From NCBI RefSeq assembly GCF_009380135.2, contig NZ_WHUT02000007.1:124001-188000 (forward strand): DNA of 64,000 nt. The letters are read 5' to 3'. The notes under the pieces are model-generated. The model was given only the letters and a program-made list of their open reading frames with translations. It was not told the origin of the DNA and searched no databases. The translations under genes and the position numbers were made by a program. Every line of letters starts with the position of its first letter. The stretch's first letter is position 1. Shown here piece by piece: positions 33,879 to 42,618 of the stretch. Origin of the DNA: Fertoeibacter niger (GTDB taxonomy: Bacteria > Pseudomonadota > Alphaproteobacteria > Rhodobacterales > Rhodobacteraceae).

Positions 33879-35258
33879 GCGGTAGTGTTCCGACTTGAAC
33901 GGCCCTTCGACCTTGACGCCGATGTAGTCGGCCTGATCCTTGCGCAGTTCGGTCAGCTTGACGCCGATCTTCTTCAGATGCAGGCGCGCCACCTTCTCAT
34001 CCAGTGCCTTGGGCAGGATGTAGACGCCCGGCGCATAATCCGCGCCCTTGGTCCACAGCTCGATCTGCGCCAGCACCTGATTGGTAAAGCTGGCCGACAT
34101 CACGAAACTGGGGTGGCCGGTGGCGTTGCCCAAGTTCAGCAGGCGGCCTTCGGACAACAGGATGATCCGGTTGCCCGAAGGCATCTCGATCATGTCCACC
34201 TGGTCCTTGATGTTCGTCCACTTGTGGTTCTTCAGCGCGGCGACCTGAATTTCATTGTCGAAATGGCCGATGTTGCCGACAATCGCCATGTCCTTCATCT
34301 CGCGGATATGCTCGATGCGGATCACGTCGCGGTTGCCCGTGGTGGTGATAAAGATGTCGGCTGATGCCACCACATCCTCCAGCAGCACCACCTCGAACCC
34401 GTCCATCGCGGCTTGCAGCGCGCAGATCGGGTCCACCTCGGTGACTTTCACCCGCGCACCGGCGCCTTGCAGGCTGGCGGCAGACCCCTTGCCCACATCG
34501 CCATAGCCGCAGACCACGGCCACCTTGCCAGCCATCATCGTGTCGGTCGCGCGGCGGATGCCGTCAACCAGCGATTCCTTGCAGCCATACTTGTTGTCGA
34601 ATTTCGATTTCGTCACCGAGTCATTCACGTTGATCGCCGGGAAGGGCAACTGGCCCTTCTTGTGCAGATCATAAAGACGGTGAACACCCGTGGTGGTTTC
34701 CTCGGACACGCCCTTGATCGCGGCCTTGGTTTTTGCAAACCAGCCGGGCGACTGCTGCATCCGTTTCTGGATTTGCAGCTTGATCACCTCTTCCTCTTCG
34801 GACTGGGGCACCGACAGCACATCCTCGCCCGCCTCCATCCGCGCGCCCAAGAGCACATACAGCGTCGCATCACCACCATCGTCGAGGATCATGTTCGCGC
34901 CTTCAGGGAACATGAAGGAACGGTCAAGGTAATCCCAATGTTCCGTCAGGGTCTGGCCCTTGATGGCGAACACCGGAACCCCAGCCTTGGCAATGGCGGC
35001 TGCGGCGTGGTCTTGTGTGGAAAAGATGTTGCACGAGGCCCAGCGCACATCCGCGCCCAGCGCCACCAGTGTTTCGATCAGCGCGGCAGTCTGGATCGTC
35101 ATGTGCAGCGAACCGACAATCCGCGCGCCAGCCAGAGGCTTTGCCTCGCCAAACTCTTCGCGCAGCGCCATCAGGCCCGGCATTTCGGTTTCGGCAATCG
35201 TCAGCTCCTTGCGCCCGAAATCGGCAAGGGCAATGTCTTTGACAATGTAATCGGCCAT
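33873..35258 (-). CDS. ahcY: Adenosylhomocysteinase
   Basis: A 461-residue S-adenosyl-L-homocysteine hydrolase. It splits the product of methyltransferases into homocysteine and adenosine and so supports the methyl cycle. Landmarks are the N-terminal [17 protein letters not shown], substrate loops [16 protein letters not shown] and [17 protein letters not shown], and the NAD fold [15 protein letters not shown]. The C-terminal tail [22 protein letters not shown] ends in the conserved Lys-Tyr-type HYRY. AGGAG is six bases before ATG 35258. The gene lies near regA, the H-NS-like gene and a LysR gene. In Rhodobacter capsulatus, ahcY is linked to the hvrA/hvrB genes and is light-regulated. No SAM or SAH riboswitch was recognised upstream. 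Confidence 0.96.
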   Translation of the reverse strand: MADYIVKDIALADFGRKELTIAETEMPGLMALREEFGEAKPLAGARIVGSLHMTIQTAALIETLVALGADVRWASCNIFSTQDHAAAAIAKAGVPVFAIKGQTLTEHWDYLDRSFMFPEGANMILDDGGDATLYVLLGARMEAGEDVLSVPQSEEEEVIKLQIQKRMQQSPGWFAKTKAAIKGVSEETTTGVHRLYDLHKKGQLPFPAINVNDSVTKSKFDNKYGCKESLVDGIRRATDTMMAGKVAVVCGYGDVGKGSAASLQGAGARVKVTEVDPICALQAAMDGFEVVLLEDVVASADIFITTTGNRDVIRIEHIREMKDMAIVGNIGHFDNEIQVAALKNHKWTNIKDQVDMIEMPSGNRIILLSEGRLLNLGNATGHPSFVMSASFTNQVLAQIELWTKGADYAPGVYILPKALDEKVARLHLKKIGVKLTELRKDQADYIGVKVEGPFKSEHYRY

Positions 35259-35351
35259 GGGGCGCTCCTGTTTCGCTTTGGCAGGAGCCATAGCATCAAG
35301 GGCAGGGTCCAGCAATTGCATGTAGCCCCGCGCATGCGCCCCGGCGCAGCG

Positions 35352-35783
35352 TCAGAGCGCCACGCCCGCCTGTTGCAGGAAATCTGCCGGGGCGGCGCCA
35401 TCGCTCCACCCGGTGCCGGAACCCACCACGCAGGCGCTGCCATCGGCGCGGGTATAGGTCACGGTCCAGGTGCCCGACAGATCCGACGCCCAGAAATCAA
35501 ACCGCGTGCCATCGTCGTTCATCGCGCTTAGCGTGATCTCTTCGGCATAGTCTTCGGTCAGGCTGATCGCAACAACATCCGGTCTGTCGCAGAACGGGTC
35601 GGTCGGCAGCTGGGCCGCACCCACCCGGGGCATGGTGTCGTAGACCGCCAGATTGACCGCATCGGTATCGGGCGCCGGCGTCGCAGGCCACAGCGCCGCA
35701 CTCACCGGCAGCGTGGCCGCCAGAACGGCCGTGGCCGCCGCACCAAGCACACCCATGCGCAGAAAGTTCACGTTGCGTTGCAT
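35352..35783 (-). CDS. Secreted protein of unknown function
   Basis: A 143-residue protein with a clear signal peptide: Arg-containing start (MQRNVNFLR), a hydrophobic core to about residue 27, and VSA at the likely cleavage site. The mature part has two Cys residues (DPFCDRPDV and GSACVVGSG) that could form a disulfide in the periplasm. It also has a YTRADGSACVVGSGTGW strand motif typical of small beta-rich proteins. AAGGAAGG lies seven bases before the ATG. No family is recognised. It sits upstream of ahcY on the same strand but with a gap of 93 bases. Confidence 0.75.
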   Translation of the reverse strand: MQRNVNFLRMGVLGAAATAVLAATLPVSAALWPATPAPDTDAVNLAVYDTMPRVGAAQLPTDPFCDRPDVVAISLTEDYAEEITLSAMNDDGTRFDFWASDLSGTWTVTYTRADGSACVVGSGTGWSDGAAPADFLQQAGVAL

Positions 35784-35918
35784 CAGTCGACCTTCCTTGC
35801 TGCACATCTGAATTCTGGTGGCACAACGCCCCTCACCCGGCAAAAGTTCCGCAACCGGCGCGCGCCGTCGTTGCGCGCCCTGCTTTTGCGCCGTATTCCC
35901 GGGTGCCGGAGGTGACAC

Positions 35919-36518
35919 ATGGCAAAGCCGCAACGCGCCTGGCAGCGCATGCTTTCCGGCCGCAGGCTGGATCTGCTGGACCCCACGCCGGTGGATATCG
36001 AAATCGAGGATATCGCGCATGGCCTGGCCTTTGTCGCACGCTGGAATGGGCAGACACGCGGCGACTGGCCCTATTCGGTGGCCGAACATTCATTGCTGGT
36101 GGAACAGATTTTTACCCGGATGAATCCCGCGCAGCCGCCGCGCTGGCAATTGGCCGCGCTGCTGCATGACGCGCCGGAATATGTGATCGGCGACATGATC
36201 AGCCCGGTAAAAGCGGCGGTGGGCCCCAGCTATGGCGAACTGGATGCGCGGCTGACAGCAGCGGTGCATCTGCGCTTTGGCCTGCCGATGGTCCTTCCGG
36301 CAGCGGTGAAGAAGGAGATCAAGAAGGCCGACCGCATCTCGGCGTGGCTGGAGGCTGTGCAGATTGCGGGGTTCACAGTGGCCGAGGCCGACAGGTTTTT
36401 CGGCGCCCCGGAAAATGCGCTGCTTGCCGGGCTGGAAATACGCTTGCGTCCGCCCGTCGCGGTGCGGGCGGACTATGTGCAAAGGCACGCGGAACTGCTG
36501 GCTGCCTGCACGGTTTAA
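35919..36518 (+). CDS. HD-domain phosphohydrolase (YfbR-like)
   Basis: A 199-residue HD-superfamily hydrolase. Metal ligands are arranged as His in VAEHSLLV, His-Asp in LLHDAPEYVIGD and a distal Asp in KKADRISAWLEA. These fit the YfbR/oxetanocin-like branch that removes phosphate from nucleotides or cleaves related substrates. GGAGGTGACAC directly precedes the ATG. It is divergent from the secreted-protein gene and stands alone on its strand before the LysR gene. The substrate is not determined. Confidence 0.85.
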   Translation: MAKPQRAWQRMLSGRRLDLLDPTPVDIEIEDIAHGLAFVARWNGQTRGDWPYSVAEHSLLVEQIFTRMNPAQPPRWQLAALLHDAPEYVIGDMISPVKAAVGPSYGELDARLTAAVHLRFGLPMVLPAAVKKEIKKADRISAWLEAVQIAGFTVAEADRFFGAPENALLAGLEIRLRPPVAVRADYVQRHAELLAACTV

Positions 36519-36655
36519 AACCGCAGCCCGGCGATGCGCAGCCAGCGGCGGGTGGGGGCCGCCTCATCCTGCGGCTGCGGGCGGAGGCGTGGCATTGGCT
36601 GCGGTGGGTCGAACCTGGCGGCGATCAGCAGCGCATTGGCAAAGATATGCAACAT
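36515..36655 (-). CDS. Possible 46-residue small protein
   Basis: A short minus-strand frame with a mildly hydrophobic start (MLHIFANALLIAARF) and an Arg/Pro-rich tail ending in RRWLRIAGLRF. It occupies most of the 251 bases between the HD gene and the LysR gene and ends four bases inside the HD gene end. Codon use is GC-rich and looks protein-like, but there is no strong ribosome-binding site and no family is recognised. The remaining part up to 36769 is A/T-richer and probably the LysR promoter. Confidence 0.4.
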   Translation of the reverse strand: MLHIFANALLIAARFDPPQPMPRLRPQPQDEAAPTRRWLRIAGLRF

Positions 36656-36769
36656 TTTGTAACTCCATTCTCTTGCGTCGATGGAGCATTTATACAGTAA
36701 TATCGGGGCATGATCCCGTCAGGAAGATTTCCGGCCTATTAGCCCAACTATCATATTACCGGAGGTGCG

Positions 36770-37636
36770 ATGCCGATAGACTGGCAGTCCATGCCTGCGC
36801 TCACCGCCCTGCGCGCGTTCGAGGCCACGGCGCGGCTGCAAGGCTTCAGCGCCGCCGCCCGCGCGCTGAACGTGACGCCTGCGGCGGTCGCCCAGCAGGT
36901 GCGGGGACTTGAGGATCATCTGGGCGCGGCGCTGGTGCAGCGCGACGGGCGCGGGCTGGCGCTGACTGATACGGGCGAACGGCTGGCTCTGGCCCTGGGC
37001 GAAGGCTTTGGCACGCTGCAATCGGCAGTCGCCGCTGCCCGCGCCGGGCGGGCCGACGGGCCGGTGCGCATCACCCTGACCACCGGCTTTGCAACACAAT
37101 GGCTGATGCCCCGGTTGCGCGGTTTCTGGGCGGCGCATCCCGATATCGGCCTGTCCCTGCACCCCGACCCCCGCGTTCTGGATCTGCGGCGTGAAGGCAT
37201 GGATGTGGCCATCCGCTATGGTGACGGTCAATGGCCGGGGGTGCAGGCGCAGTTGCTGGCCTCGGCCCGGCTGGTGGTGGCTGCGGCGCCGGGGCTGCTG
37301 GCAGGGTCCGCAAAGCCTGATCTGGGCGCATTGCCCTGGGTTCTGACGCAGGACTGGCCCGAACAGGAAAACTGGATGCGCAGCATCGGCATCGATACGG
37401 CTGGCTGCCTGATGACCGAATTTCCCAATGAAGAGCTGGCCTTGGCCGCCGCGCGCCAGGGGCTTGGCGTCATCGTCGAAAGTCTGGCCTTGCTGGAGGA
37501 TGACCTGAAAACCGGGCGGCTGGTGCTGGTGCAGGACAATCAGGATGCCCTGCCAGGCTATTTCATCATCACGCAGGCCGGCCCACAACGCCCCGCCGTG
37601 CGCCGGTTTCTTGCCTGGCTGGTGGCGCAGGCGTGA
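36770..37636 (+). CDS. LysR-family regulator (possible HvrB)
   Basis: A 288-residue LysR regulator of the GcvA-like type. The N-terminal winged helix spans about residues 8-66 (ALRAFEATARLQGFSAAARALNVTPAAVAQQVRGLE). The co-inducer domain follows, with VRITLTTGFATQWLMPRL at its start and EELALAAARQGLGVIVES near residue 225. GGAGGTGCG directly precedes the ATG. It lies between ahcY and the H-NS-like hvrA gene. In R. capsulatus the LysR gene hvrB stands in the same neighbourhood and activates ahcY in response to light. Identity with HvrB is inferred only from position. A GTAATAT/ATATTAC inverted pair at 36697-36703 and 36753-36759 could be part of its control. Confidence 0.82.
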   Translation: MPIDWQSMPALTALRAFEATARLQGFSAAARALNVTPAAVAQQVRGLEDHLGAALVQRDGRGLALTDTGERLALALGEGFGTLQSAVAAARAGRADGPVRITLTTGFATQWLMPRLRGFWAAHPDIGLSLHPDPRVLDLRREGMDVAIRYGDGQWPGVQAQLLASARLVVAAAPGLLAGSAKPDLGALPWVLTQDWPEQENWMRSIGIDTAGCLMTEFPNEELALAAARQGLGVIVESLALLEDDLKTGRLVLVQDNQDALPGYFIITQAGPQRPAVRRFLAWLVAQA

Positions 37637-37654
37637 TCGCCCGCGCCTTTGCCG

Positions 37655-37969
37655 TCAGATCATCATCGACTCGGCGGAGGCCCCGCCCTTCAGCGCCGCC
37701 TCGAACCAGCGCGGTTTGCGGCCACGGCCCGACCATGTATCCGACGCATCGGCGGGATTGGCATATTTGGCCACAGCAGGCGCGCGCTTGCGGCCCACCG
37801 GAAGCCCGGTCAGTTCCGCCAGCGAGAAACCGCGCGCGCGCGCCATTTCTTCAAGCTCGGCAATGGTTTCTTTCTTCTTGCGGTCCTCGAAGGTGGCAAT
37901 GGCCTTTGCTATCTGCGATTGCAGATCCTTGAGTTCTTTGAGCGAAAGCTCGTTCAGATTGATGTCCAC
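37655..37969 (-). CDS. hvrA: H-NS-family nucleoid protein (HvrA-like)
   Basis: A 104-residue protein. The N-terminal half is a coiled coil for oligomerisation (about residues 5-48, NELSLKELKDLQSQIAKAI). The C-terminal half is the H-NS DNA-binding core of the HvrA/BpH3 type, YANPADASDTWSGRGRKPRWF split over a loop, with the GRGRKP hook that enters the minor groove of A/T-rich DNA. In R. capsulatus the HvrA protein is encoded beside regA and tunes photosynthesis and nitrogen genes in dim light. This gene keeps that place, downstream of regA on the same strand. An A/T-rich upstream tract with a repeated GTGTAAAA may be its autoregulatory target. Confidence 0.88.
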   Translation of the reverse strand: MDINLNELSLKELKDLQSQIAKAIATFEDRKKKETIAELEEMARARGFSLAELTGLPVGRKRAPAVAKYANPADASDTWSGRGRKPRWFEAALKGGASAESMMI

Positions 37970-38092
37970 AGGGCGCGTCCTTACAGATTTCGATGACCCT
38001 GTGTAAAACAGATTTAAATAATGATCAATCCAGTGTAAAATAGGCGACAGTGCCAGTTAAAAACCGGCGCTGCAACGGGTGTGAAGGGTGGC

Positions 38093-38647
38093 TTATTTGG
38101 GGCTGCGCTTTGCCAATATGCGTTGCAGCGTGCGCCGATGCATGTTCAATCGCCGCGCGGTTTCAGAAACATTGCGGTCGCACATCTCATAGACGCGCTG
38201 GATATGTTCCCACCGAACGCGATCGGCCGACATCGGGTTGTCGGGCGGCTGCGGCAGGGTTTCGCCGCGCGACAGCAAGGCATGCGTCACCTCATTGGCA
38301 TCCGCGGGTTTGGAAAGATAATCCGTCGCGCCGATTTTAACCGCCGCCACAGCAGTCGCAATCGCGCCGTAACCCGTCAGCACCACGATGCGGCAATCGG
38401 GTCGGCGGTCGCGCAGCACCTCGACCACATCCAGGCCATTGCCATCTTCCAGCCGCAGATCGACCACGGCATAGGCTGGCGGCCGCGCCATGGCCATGGC
38501 CTTGCCAGCGGCAACGCTTTCCGCCGTTTCGGGCAGAAAACCACGTTTTTCCATCGCCTTGGCCAGACGTTTGACAAAGGATTCGTCATCATCAACCAGC
38601 AGCAGGGTTCTGTCCGCCCCCAGATCGAGCATCTGTTCTTCTGCCAT
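38093..38647 (-). CDS. regA: Redox response regulator RegA/PrrA
   Basis: A 184-residue two-component response regulator with the standard length of RegA. The receiver domain carries the acidic pocket LLVDDDESF (about residues 17-25), the phosphorylation Asp63 in VVDLRLEDG and the Lys in LSKPADANE. A short linker leads to a C-terminal Fis-type helix-turn-helix ending in NVSETARRLNMHRRTLQRIL. ATG 38647 restores the known length; a longer in-frame extension starts earlier. Together with RegB it controls respiration, carbon and nitrogen fixation and photosynthesis genes by oxygen or redox state. SenC is encoded upstream on the same strand and RegB on the other side. Confidence 0.95.
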   Translation of the reverse strand: MAEEQMLDLGADRTLLLVDDDESFVKRLAKAMEKRGFLPETAESVAAGKAMAMARPPAYAVVDLRLEDGNGLDVVEVLRDRRPDCRIVVLTGYGAIATAVAAVKIGATDYLSKPADANEVTHALLSRGETLPQPPDNPMSADRVRWEHIQRVYEMCDRNVSETARRLNMHRRTLQRILAKRSPK

Positions 38648-38719
38648 TTTCGCCGAACCCCCATCCCATACCACCGAACACAGATAGGCCGTTCGCATGC
38701 GATGGTCAAACCGGGGGTT

Positions 38720-39340
38720 TCAACCCGCGCTGAGGAAGCACCCCACGCGCTGTGCCATCTGGTCCGCCGTTACCTCACGCTTGAAGAAATCGACAAAGCC
38801 GGTGCCGGGCAACACCAGATAGGTAAAGGTGGAATGGTCCATCAGATAGAATTCTGGGTCGTCGCCTTCCTGTTTCTTGTAATAGGTCTTGTAGGCCAAT
38901 GACGCGGCCTTCACCTGTTCCTCGCTGCCGGTCAGCCCGATCATGCGCGGATGCACCAGTTCGCTGTATTCCGCCATCACCTCGGGCGTGTCGCGCGCCG
39001 GGTCGATGGTGATGAACACCGGGGTCACGTCCAGCCCCTGCTCTTCCAGAATGTCCACGGCCTCGGCGTTGCGGGCATTGTCCAGCGGGCAGACATCGGG
39101 GCAATAGGTATAGCCGAAATAGACCAGCGAAGGCGTCGTGATCACATCGGCATCGGTCACGGTCGCGCCCGTGCCATCGACCAGCGTGAACGGCCCGCCT
39201 ATGGCGCCGCCGCCCACCTGCCCGCCCCGGCAACTCGCGTAATCATCGCCGGACCCCGACAGGAAAACCCAGGCCGCCGACCCCGCCAACAGCGCCACAA
39301 CCGTGGCGGCCGCCGCACCCGCATAGAGCTTTGTCATCAT
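38720..39340 (-). CDS. senC: SCO1/SenC/PrrC copper chaperone
   Basis: A 206-residue thioredoxin-fold protein with an N-terminal membrane anchor (about residues 8-29). The copper site is formed by the Cys pair in GYTYCPDVCP and a distal His in LMDHSTFTYL. It delivers copper to cytochrome c oxidase and, in the Rhodobacter group, affects RegB signalling. The gene is transcribed toward regA and is divergent from regB over about 98 bases, the classic order. It would face the periplasm. Confidence 0.94.
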   Translation of the reverse strand: MMTKLYAGAAAATVVALLAGSAAWVFLSGSGDDYASCRGGQVGGGAIGGPFTLVDGTGATVTDADVITTPSLVYFGYTYCPDVCPLDNARNAEAVDILEEQGLDVTPVFITIDPARDTPEVMAEYSELVHPRMIGLTGSEEQVKAASLAYKTYYKKQEGDDPEFYLMDHSTFTYLVLPGTGFVDFFKREVTADQMAQRVGCFLSAG

Positions 39341-39438
39341 CCGACCCCTTTTGTCTCAGCTGGTTCTTGCTGCATTGATCCTGCAAGGCAGGCCTCTTAA
39401 CAATGGGAAAGATACGCCTGCGACAGCAAGGACATGTG

Positions 39439-40821
39439 ATGATTCCGGCCCCGCTGGCCATTTTTCCGCGTGACGCGCGGGGCGATTGGGTGCGTCTGCG
39501 CACCCTGATCCTGTTGCGCTGGATGGCCGTGGCCGGGCAGTTGGCGGCCATCATGGTGGCAGACCGCTACTATGGCATGCAGTTGCCGCTGGGCCTGTGT
39601 TACATGGCCGTGGGCGCCTCGGTCTGCGCCAATCTGATCGCGATTTTCGTCTTTCCCGAGAACAAGCGCCTGTCAGAGCTGGAGGCGATGCTGACGCTGC
39701 TGTTCGACCTGTCGCAACTGTCGTTCCTGATCTATCTGACCGGCGGGCTGACCAACCCGTTCGTTCTGCTGATTCTGGCCCCGGTGACGATTTCCGCCTC
39801 GGCGCTGGAGCTGCGCACCACGATCATTCTGGGCAGCCTTGCGATTCTGTTCGTGACGCTGACGGTGTTCCTGAACATTCCGCTGCGCTTTCCCGATGGC
39901 ACGGCGCTGGAAATTCCGGTGCTGTTCGAGTTTGGCTTCTGGCTGTCGATCGTGATCGGGATCATGTTCCTCAGCCTTTATTCGCGGCGGGTGTCGTCGG
40001 AAATCCGCTCGATGTCGGATGCGCTGCTGGCCACGCAGATGGCGCTGGCGCGGGAACAGAAGCTGACCGATCTGGGCGGGGTCATTGCCGCAGCCGCGCA
40101 TGAACTGGGCACGCCGCTGGCCACGATAAAGCTGGTCAGTGCCGAGTTGATGGAGGAATTGGCCGACCGCCCCGACCTGCGCGAGGATGCGCAGCTGATC
40201 CGCGATCAGGCCAACCGTTGCCGCGACATCCTTCGGTCGATGGGCCGCGCGGGAAAGGACGATCTGCACATGCGGCAAGCCCCGCTGGGCGAGGTGTTGC
40301 GCGAGGCCGCAGAGCCGCATCTGGCGCGCGGCAAGCGGGTGGAGTTCTCGCTGGCCCCCGGCGCGGGCGGCAGCGACCGCCAGCCCAGCATTCCACGCCA
40401 GCCCGAGATCATCCACGGCCTGCGCAACCTGATCCAGAACGCCGTCGATTTCGCGCATGGCACCGTCTGGGTCGATGGCGAGTGGACTGCGGGGCGCATT
40501 CTGGTGCGAATCGTCGATGACGGCCCCGGCTATCCGCCGCAGGTGGTGGGCCGCATTGGCGACCCGTTCCTGCGCCAGCGCCGTGGTGTGCCCGAACCCG
40601 ACCGCCGCCCGGAGTATGAGGGCATGGGACTGGGCCTGTTCATCGCCAAGACATTGCTGGAACGCACCGGCGCGGAGTTGAGCTTTGCCAATGCCGCAGA
40701 TCCATTCCTGACCCCGGACGAACGCCCGGAACGTTGTGGCGCGATTGTCGAGGTAATCTGGCCCGCAAGCCTTTTCCCGAAAAACCGCCCGCTGGGTGAT
40801 AACGAGCCCATCCGGGCCTGA
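39439..40821 (+). CDS. regB: Redox sensor histidine kinase RegB/PrrB
   Basis: A 460-residue membrane kinase, the known RegB length when started at ATG 39439 (an upstream in-frame ATG would add 12 residues). Six membrane helices cover about residues 20-185. The loop LTGGLTNPFVLLIL carries the GGxxNPF box that senses the quinone pool. The H-box is AAAAHELGTPLATI with phosphorylated His at residue 221. The redox-active Cys at residue 261 lies in NRCRDILRSMGRAGKDD. The ATPase domain has LIQNAVDFAHG, DDGPGYP and GMGLGLFIAKTLLER. It phosphorylates RegA when electron flow is reduced. Confidence 0.95.
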   Translation: MIPAPLAIFPRDARGDWVRLRTLILLRWMAVAGQLAAIMVADRYYGMQLPLGLCYMAVGASVCANLIAIFVFPENKRLSELEAMLTLLFDLSQLSFLIYLTGGLTNPFVLLILAPVTISASALELRTTIILGSLAILFVTLTVFLNIPLRFPDGTALEIPVLFEFGFWLSIVIGIMFLSLYSRRVSSEIRSMSDALLATQMALAREQKLTDLGGVIAAAAHELGTPLATIKLVSAELMEELADRPDLREDAQLIRDQANRCRDILRSMGRAGKDDLHMRQAPLGEVLREAAEPHLARGKRVEFSLAPGAGGSDRQPSIPRQPEIIHGLRNLIQNAVDFAHGTVWVDGEWTAGRILVRIVDDGPGYPPQVVGRIGDPFLRQRRGVPEPDRRPEYEGMGLGLFIAKTLLERTGAELSFANAADPFLTPDERPERCGAIVEVIWPASLFPKNRPLGDNEPIRA

Positions 40822-40849
40822 TGATTGGCGCGGTTGTTCCCTCCATGAC

Positions 40850-40865
40850 TTAACCCTGCGTTAAC
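40850..40865. promoter_or_regulatory. CtrA-type binding site upstream of the DivL-like gene
   Basis: TTAA-CCCTGCG-TTAAC matches the TTAA-N7-TTAAC box of the alphaproteobacterial cell-cycle regulator CtrA with exact spacing. It sits about 56 bases before the DivL-like start codon. One perfect box is rare by chance in such GC-rich DNA, but binding is not shown. Confidence 0.6.
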
Positions 40866-40920
40866 CTTATAGACCCAAGGTTGCATCACGGGTATTTGTT
40901 CGCGTCGGGGTGATGCGGTG

Positions 40921-42501
40921 ATGCACATTGATTGGATGTTGGCATTCTGGCTGGGGTTAACGGCAATTGTCGCCGCATTGGGCGGCACGCTGCTGATGTC
41001 GTCGATGCAGGGGCGATCCAATACACGCGCCAGCATCTTTTTTGAAAACGCGTCCGGCACGGTATTCCTGTTTGATGGCGAAACCTTGCTGGATGCTACT
41101 CCGGGCGCGCGGGCGCTTTTGCAGGCCAGCACCGGCCGCGGGGGGCCGTGGGTTCGGCTTCTGGCCTATCTTGCGCCCCGCTTTTCCGGGTTCGAGGACC
41201 GGCTGGCCCAACTGCCCGGTGAAGGGCGCATCGTGATGTCCTCGGCCGAAGATGCGGGCGTGGCCCTGCTGTTGCAGGCCGAATTGCGTGGCGGGCTGAT
41301 CCGCATCACCCTGCACGACCCTGAAAGTGCGGCGCGGTTGCCGGGCCTTGATCAACTGGCGCAGCGCGCCATGCAGGACGAACTGGATCAACTGCGCGCA
41401 ACCATGGCGCAGGCCCCGGTGCTGGTCTGGCGCGAAGATGGCGCGGGGGCGGTGATCTGGGCCAACGCAGCCTATCTGATGCAGGCCAGCCGCACGCTGG
41501 AACCGGGGCAGGATCTGACATGGCCCCTGCCCCGGATTTTCGAACGCACCGCCACAACGCAGGGCGCGCAAAGCCAGCGGCAGCGGCTGGAGCCCGCCGG
41601 CGGCCCGGCGCAATGGTTCGACCTGACCGGCATTGCCGAGGGCGCCGGGCGGCTGTTGTTCGCGCTGCCCGCCGATGCGGCGGTGCAGGCCGAAACCGGG
41701 CTGCGCGATTTCATGCAGACGCTGACAAAGACCTTCGCGCATCTGCCCATCGGGCTGGCCATTTTCGACCACCAGCGGCAACTGGCGCTGTTCAACCCGG
41801 CGCTGCTGGATCTGTCGGGCCTGCAACCCGATTTCCTGTCACGTCGCCCCACGCTGTTCGCCTTTCTCGACGCGATGCGCGACAACAGCATGATCCCCGA
41901 GCCCAAAGATTACCGCGGCTGGCGCAAACAGATGACCGCGCTGGAAAAAGCGGCGCTGTCAGGCCTTTATGAGGAAACGTGGAGCCTGCCTTCAGGCCAG
42001 ACCTACCGCGTCAGCGGTCGGCCACACCCCAATGGTGCGCTGGCCCTGATGTTTGAGGATATCTCCACCGAAATGTCGCGCACCCGCCGCTACCGCGCCG
42101 ATCTGGAACTTGGGCAGGCGGTGGTTGATGCGCTGGACGAGGGCATCGCCGTATTCTCGCAGGCCGGGCAGTTGGTGATGACCAACACGGCCTATGCCGC
42201 GCTCTGGGGGCATGACCCTGCGGCCACCTTGGTCGATGGCGGCATTGCGGCGCTTTGCGCGCATTGGCGCGGGCATTCCGCCGCCTCTCCGTTGTGGCAA
42301 GAGGCGGAATATTTTGTGGCAACCCTTGGCGATCGTGACCCTTGGGGTGGCGAGGCGCGGCTGAACGACGGGCGGCTGGTGACGTGCCGCTTCGTGCCGC
42401 TGGCGGGCGGGGCGACGCTGGCCGCGTTCCGTCTGGCGCAGCCGCCTGACACGGTGCTTGAGGTGATGCCCGAGGTGGCGACCGTGCGCAAGACCGCCTG
42501 A
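40921..42501 (+). CDS. divL: DivL-like multi-PAS protein lacking a kinase domain
   Basis: A 526-residue protein with one N-terminal membrane helix (about residues 5-27, WMLAFWLGLTAIVAALGG) and three PAS-like modules. These are near residues 140-220 (ending DLTGIAE), 270-375 (FAHLPIGLAIFDHQRQLALF) and 400-490 (VDALDEGIAVFSQAGQLVMT). There is no histidine-phosphotransfer or ATPase domain after the last PAS. In Rhodobacter, the CtrA-pathway protein DivL is described as such a kinase-less PAS protein, and DivL genes are known beside tsaE, so the identity is likely. A CtrA-type box lies upstream. GTG 40918 is an alternative start. Confidence 0.7.
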   Translation: MHIDWMLAFWLGLTAIVAALGGTLLMSSMQGRSNTRASIFFENASGTVFLFDGETLLDATPGARALLQASTGRGGPWVRLLAYLAPRFSGFEDRLAQLPGEGRIVMSSAEDAGVALLLQAELRGGLIRITLHDPESAARLPGLDQLAQRAMQDELDQLRATMAQAPVLVWREDGAGAVIWANAAYLMQASRTLEPGQDLTWPLPRIFERTATTQGAQSQRQRLEPAGGPAQWFDLTGIAEGAGRLLFALPADAAVQAETGLRDFMQTLTKTFAHLPIGLAIFDHQRQLALFNPALLDLSGLQPDFLSRRPTLFAFLDAMRDNSMIPEPKDYRGWRKQMTALEKAALSGLYEETWSLPSGQTYRVSGRPHPNGALALMFEDISTEMSRTRRYRADLELGQAVVDALDEGIAVFSQAGQLVMTNTAYAALWGHDPAATLVDGGIAALCAHWRGHSAASPLWQEAEYFVATLGDRDPWGGEARLNDGRLVTCRFVPLAGGATLAAFRLAQPPDTVLEVMPEVATVRKTA

Positions 42502-42618
42502 TCCGGCCTGCCGCGCGCAATGTGCCAAGTCCAGCACATGGCGCCGCGTCACTGGCCCCCCGCCCCGTCGTCACCGAACCGGCTTGCGGCGGCGCGCGCG
42601 TCCCGTCATCTTCACCGC

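Noticed and set aside
35259-35351. Possible SAM or SAH riboswitch upstream of ahcY
   Set aside because: The leader is short and no conserved riboswitch core could be recognised, so it is not reported as a feature.
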